Shown here: positions 62,516 through 64,000 of the stretch, piece after piece
Position numbering within the stretch: position 1 is the stretch's first letter
How the letters are laid out: each line of letters starts with the position of its first letter
Assembly (NCBI GenBank): GCA_934668695.1
Contig: CAKUOD010000011.1
Span: 5,761 to 69,760 of the forward strand
DNA: 64,000 bases
Direction: 5' to 3'
DNA from: an uncultured Collinsella sp.
Lineage (GTDB): Bacteria; Actinomycetota; Coriobacteriia; Coriobacteriales; Coriobacteriaceae
Position numbers and translations under genes: made by a program
The notes under the pieces: generated by a model
Databases searched by the model: none
What the model was told of the DNA's origin: nothing
The model's input: only the letters and a program-made list of their open reading frames with translations

Positions 62516-62845
62516 ATGAGCTATCTCATCATCGAGCTTGAGACGCAGCTGCTTAAGACCGGAAAGACCAGCGCTGATCTGATTCGGGCGACGGGGCATA
62601 CTCCGGCTAATATTTCAAAGCTTAGAAACGGAAAGATAAAAGCTATTCGCCTAAAGACGCTTCTTGATATCTGTGATGAGCTTGATTGTCAACCGGGAGA
62701 TATTATTCAGCGCGTGAGCGAGAAAGAGCTTGAGGAGCTTATTGTCGAGCGCGCAAAAAATGTCGTGAGACAGATGCGGGATGGCGGAGGCAACGAGGCG
62801 TCGCTTCCGACATCAGTCTTTGCTGTCGATTTGAGCGACGAGTAG
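62516..62845 (+). CDS. Small HTH (XRE/YozG-like) regulator
   Basis: 109 residues from ATG 62516 after AGGAGG. Residues 10-65 are a Cro/C1-type helix-turn-helix (SADLIRATGHTPANISKLRN, IRLKTLLDICDELDCQPGDI), like YozG regulators paired with DUF2975. It has an additional 40-residue tail. It starts 8 bases after the membrane gene stop and is cotranscribed with it. A terminator follows. Confidence 0.87.
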   Translation: MSYLIIELETQLLKTGKTSADLIRATGHTPANISKLRNGKIKAIRLKTLLDICDELDCQPGDIIQRVSEKELEELIVERAKNVVRQMRDGGGNEASLPTSVFAVDLSDE

Positions 62846-62880
62846 CATAAGACGAACAGCTAAAACGAAGTATCAGCGTG

Positions 62881-62914
62881 AAGGGACCCGTGTCTAACAC
62901 GGGTCCCTTCTTTT
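62881..62914 (+). terminator. Terminator after the HTH gene
   Basis: AAGGGACCCGTGT (62881-62893) pairs with CACGGGTCCCTT (62898-62909), loop CTAA, followed by CTTTTA. Confidence 0.88.
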
Positions 62915-62989
62915 AGACTATCTTGACAAATATGAGTTATCGAAAAACAATAACAACCATGGAAAACGATAAAGGAAAGAAGGAACGAT

Positions 62990-63751
62990 ATGAGCGGTTT
63001 TTCTATCAAGCAGAACGGGGGTCCAATGAACGCATCAGCGATAAAGCTATCAAAAGTTTCAAAACGCTACGGGAAACGGCGCGTTTTGCATGACGTTTCC
63101 TTCGAGGTGCATCAGTCTGAGCTCTGTGCCCTTGTTGGTGCAAACGGGGCGGGTAAAAGCACGCTTATTAAAATAGTGCTGGGCCTCTGCGAGCCATCTT
63201 CGGGGAGCGTGGAGCTCTTTGGAGGCAAATCAAAAAGAGAGCTTGGCCTGATGCGGACGCGTGTCGGCTATGTGCCAGATTCCAGCGGAGCATACCAATC
63301 CCTCAGTGCGGTTGAGAATCTCCAAATCCGATGTTTGGAATGGGGGCTTGATGCGAATCGTGAGATTCCTCGCGTTTTGAGCCTAGTCGGGCTGGACGTC
63401 GTAGAGAAAAAGAGCGTGAGCAGTTTTTCTCTGGGAATGAAACGGCGGCTGGATATAGCTACAGCTTTGTTGGGTGACACTGATCTGCTTATTTTTGATG
63501 AGCCAGCAAACGGGTTGGACCCGCTGGGCATCGAGAGTATATGGGCCCTTATCGGTCGATTGAATCGAGAACAGGGTAAGACCATGCTCATCTCTAGCCA
63601 TGATTTGGATGAGTTGGCATCAGTTGCAACAAGTTGCGTGTTTATCCATGACGGCGAACTGCTGAAAAAGGAACCGATGGACATCATAAGGGATGAGGCA
63701 TCGTCCCTAAAAGAGTATTACAGGCGCTTGATGAAGGCGGTCTCGCTATGA
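62990..63751 (+). CDS. ABC transporter ATPase (BcrA/YxlF type)
   Basis: 253 residues from ATG 62990 after AAAGGAAAGAAGGAACGAT; an alternative ATG is at 63026. Walker A GANGAGKST, signature FSLGMKRRLDIATALLG, Walker B LLIFDEPANGLD, switch SSHDLDEL. The short form and these motifs match ATPases with ABC-2 permeases for lantibiotic immunity or bacitracin export. It overlaps the next ORF by four bases (ATGA), as a permease gene should, but that ORF is cut short. Confidence 0.92.
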   Translation: MSGFSIKQNGGPMNASAIKLSKVSKRYGKRRVLHDVSFEVHQSELCALVGANGAGKSTLIKIVLGLCEPSSGSVELFGGKSKRELGLMRTRVGYVPDSSGAYQSLSAVENLQIRCLEWGLDANREIPRVLSLVGLDVVEKKSVSSFSLGMKRRLDIATALLGDTDLLIFDEPANGLDPLGIESIWALIGRLNREQGKTMLISSHDLDELASVATSCVFIHDGELLKKEPMDIIRDEASSLKEYYRRLMKAVSL

Positions 63752-63927
63752 AGCGGGCGATCCATCCCATAAAGGCAGATATGATGCGTTTGCACAGGAT
63801 GTTTCCGGCGAAGTTTGGTCTTACGCTTATGCTGGCGTTCGGCCTTCTCTTCGGTGTCTTTCTAAAAAACGGAACAACGTTGCTCGCCTTTGGCAATAGC
63901 GTTTTTGGGGAGGATATTGGTTTCTGA
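63748..63927 (+). pseudogene. ABC-2 permease, truncated to 59 residues
   Basis: Starts ATGA-overlapping with the ATPase gene. It reads MKRAIHPIKADMMRLHRMFP and then one membrane helix (FGLTLMLAFGLLFGVFL), and stops at TGA 63925 after GEDIGF. Permeases of this type have 200-260 residues with six helices. No continuation is visible in the other frames over the last 70 bases, so the gene seems cut by a rearrangement or deletion. A natural short protein is less likely. Confidence 0.55.
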
Positions 63928-63932
63928 CGCTC

Positions 63933-64000
63933 CTATTTGGCAAGGTGTTTTTTAGAATCCATTTTGCGCTCGGCCTCGAAGGCCCGCCTGTCCCAATCGA
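63933..64000 (-). CDS. Possible C-terminal end of a minus-strand gene
   Basis: On the minus strand the last bases read as an open frame ending DWDRRAFEAERKMDSKKHLAK and TAG at 63933-63935. Codon use in the first half looks coding. It lies five bases past the truncated permease. The family cannot be told from 22 residues. Confidence 0.3.
   Translation of the reverse strand, partial: DWDRRAFEAERKMDSKKHLAK

Overview
The window is a GC-rich (about 60 percent by eye) chromosomal segment of a fermentative Gram-positive anaerobe. My best placement is the Coriobacteriia, most likely Collinsella or a close relative. This rests on the LuxR-type regulators with multi-pass membrane N-termini, the agmatine deiminase/putrescine carbamoyltransferase genes, a split pyruvate formate-lyase, MacB-like FtsX exporters and many intergenic palindromes. 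The genus is an inference, not a database result. I saw no rRNA, tRNA, CRISPR array, phage or complete insertion sequence.

Layout. 1-248 is the tail of an FtsX-type permease. 578-15139 is an agmatine region: membrane LuxR regulator (-), putrescine carbamoyltransferase, agmatine/putrescine antiporter, agmatine deiminase, a second antiporter, a small Cys protein (-), a second membrane LuxR regulator, an amidohydrolase, a MATE exporter, a soluble LuxR regulator (-) and a second agmatine deiminase. No carbamate kinase is present here. 15329-19014 holds an AlbA/Schlafen-type ATPase regulator, a GNAT acetyltransferase and DAHP synthase. 19581-24249 is a MarR regulator with a heterodimeric ABC exporter. 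24537-26411 is an SDR oxidoreductase and a KdgT-type permease. 26883-31570 is the pyruvate formate-lyase region: large subunit, separate glycyl-radical subunit, DegV, activating enzyme. 32041-39944 holds MTA/SAH nucleosidase, EngB, the aspartate-family genes thrB, thrC, lysC and asd, and an Ogt-type methyltransferase. 40173-49765 holds a two-component system, a ClC channel, a GyrI-like protein, an ABC/FtsX exporter, MerR and an HTH membrane protein. 50159-59244 holds phosphofructokinase, an Ntn-hydrolase, M18 aminopeptidase, an RHH/PIN toxin-antitoxin pair, a 2-hydroxyacid dehydrogenase, SEC-C methionine aminopeptidase, a radical SAM protein and an alpha/beta hydrolase. 59455-64000 holds a GGDEF-REC-HD-GYP protein with an Hpt partner, a DUF2975/HTH pair and an ABC transporter whose permease looks broken at the window edge.

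How the genes fit together. Agmatine enters by antiport and is deiminated, then split to putrescine and carbamoyl phosphate. Pyruvate formate-lyase and its activase give acetyl-CoA and formate. lysC and asd feed homoserine, and thrB/thrC make threonine.

The most striking non-coding signal is several classes of long intergenic hairpins. Their stem sequences differ completely between copies while remaining complementary, and their internal loops are nearly identical. They mostly lie within about 25 bases of stop codons. The best class has four clear copies (29295-29423, 33519-33647, 38976-39103, 50015-50135), each with a 27-29 bp perfect outer stem, a conserved GTCCTC/TGCGGA internal loop and a covarying 4-bp helix. 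Two further classes (6092-6299; 17886-17972 with 55188-55292) show the same logic. Short dispersed repeats (seven copies of a CCTGCC palindrome, three copies of a 67-bp palindrome) and a 230-bp MITE-like element add to this.
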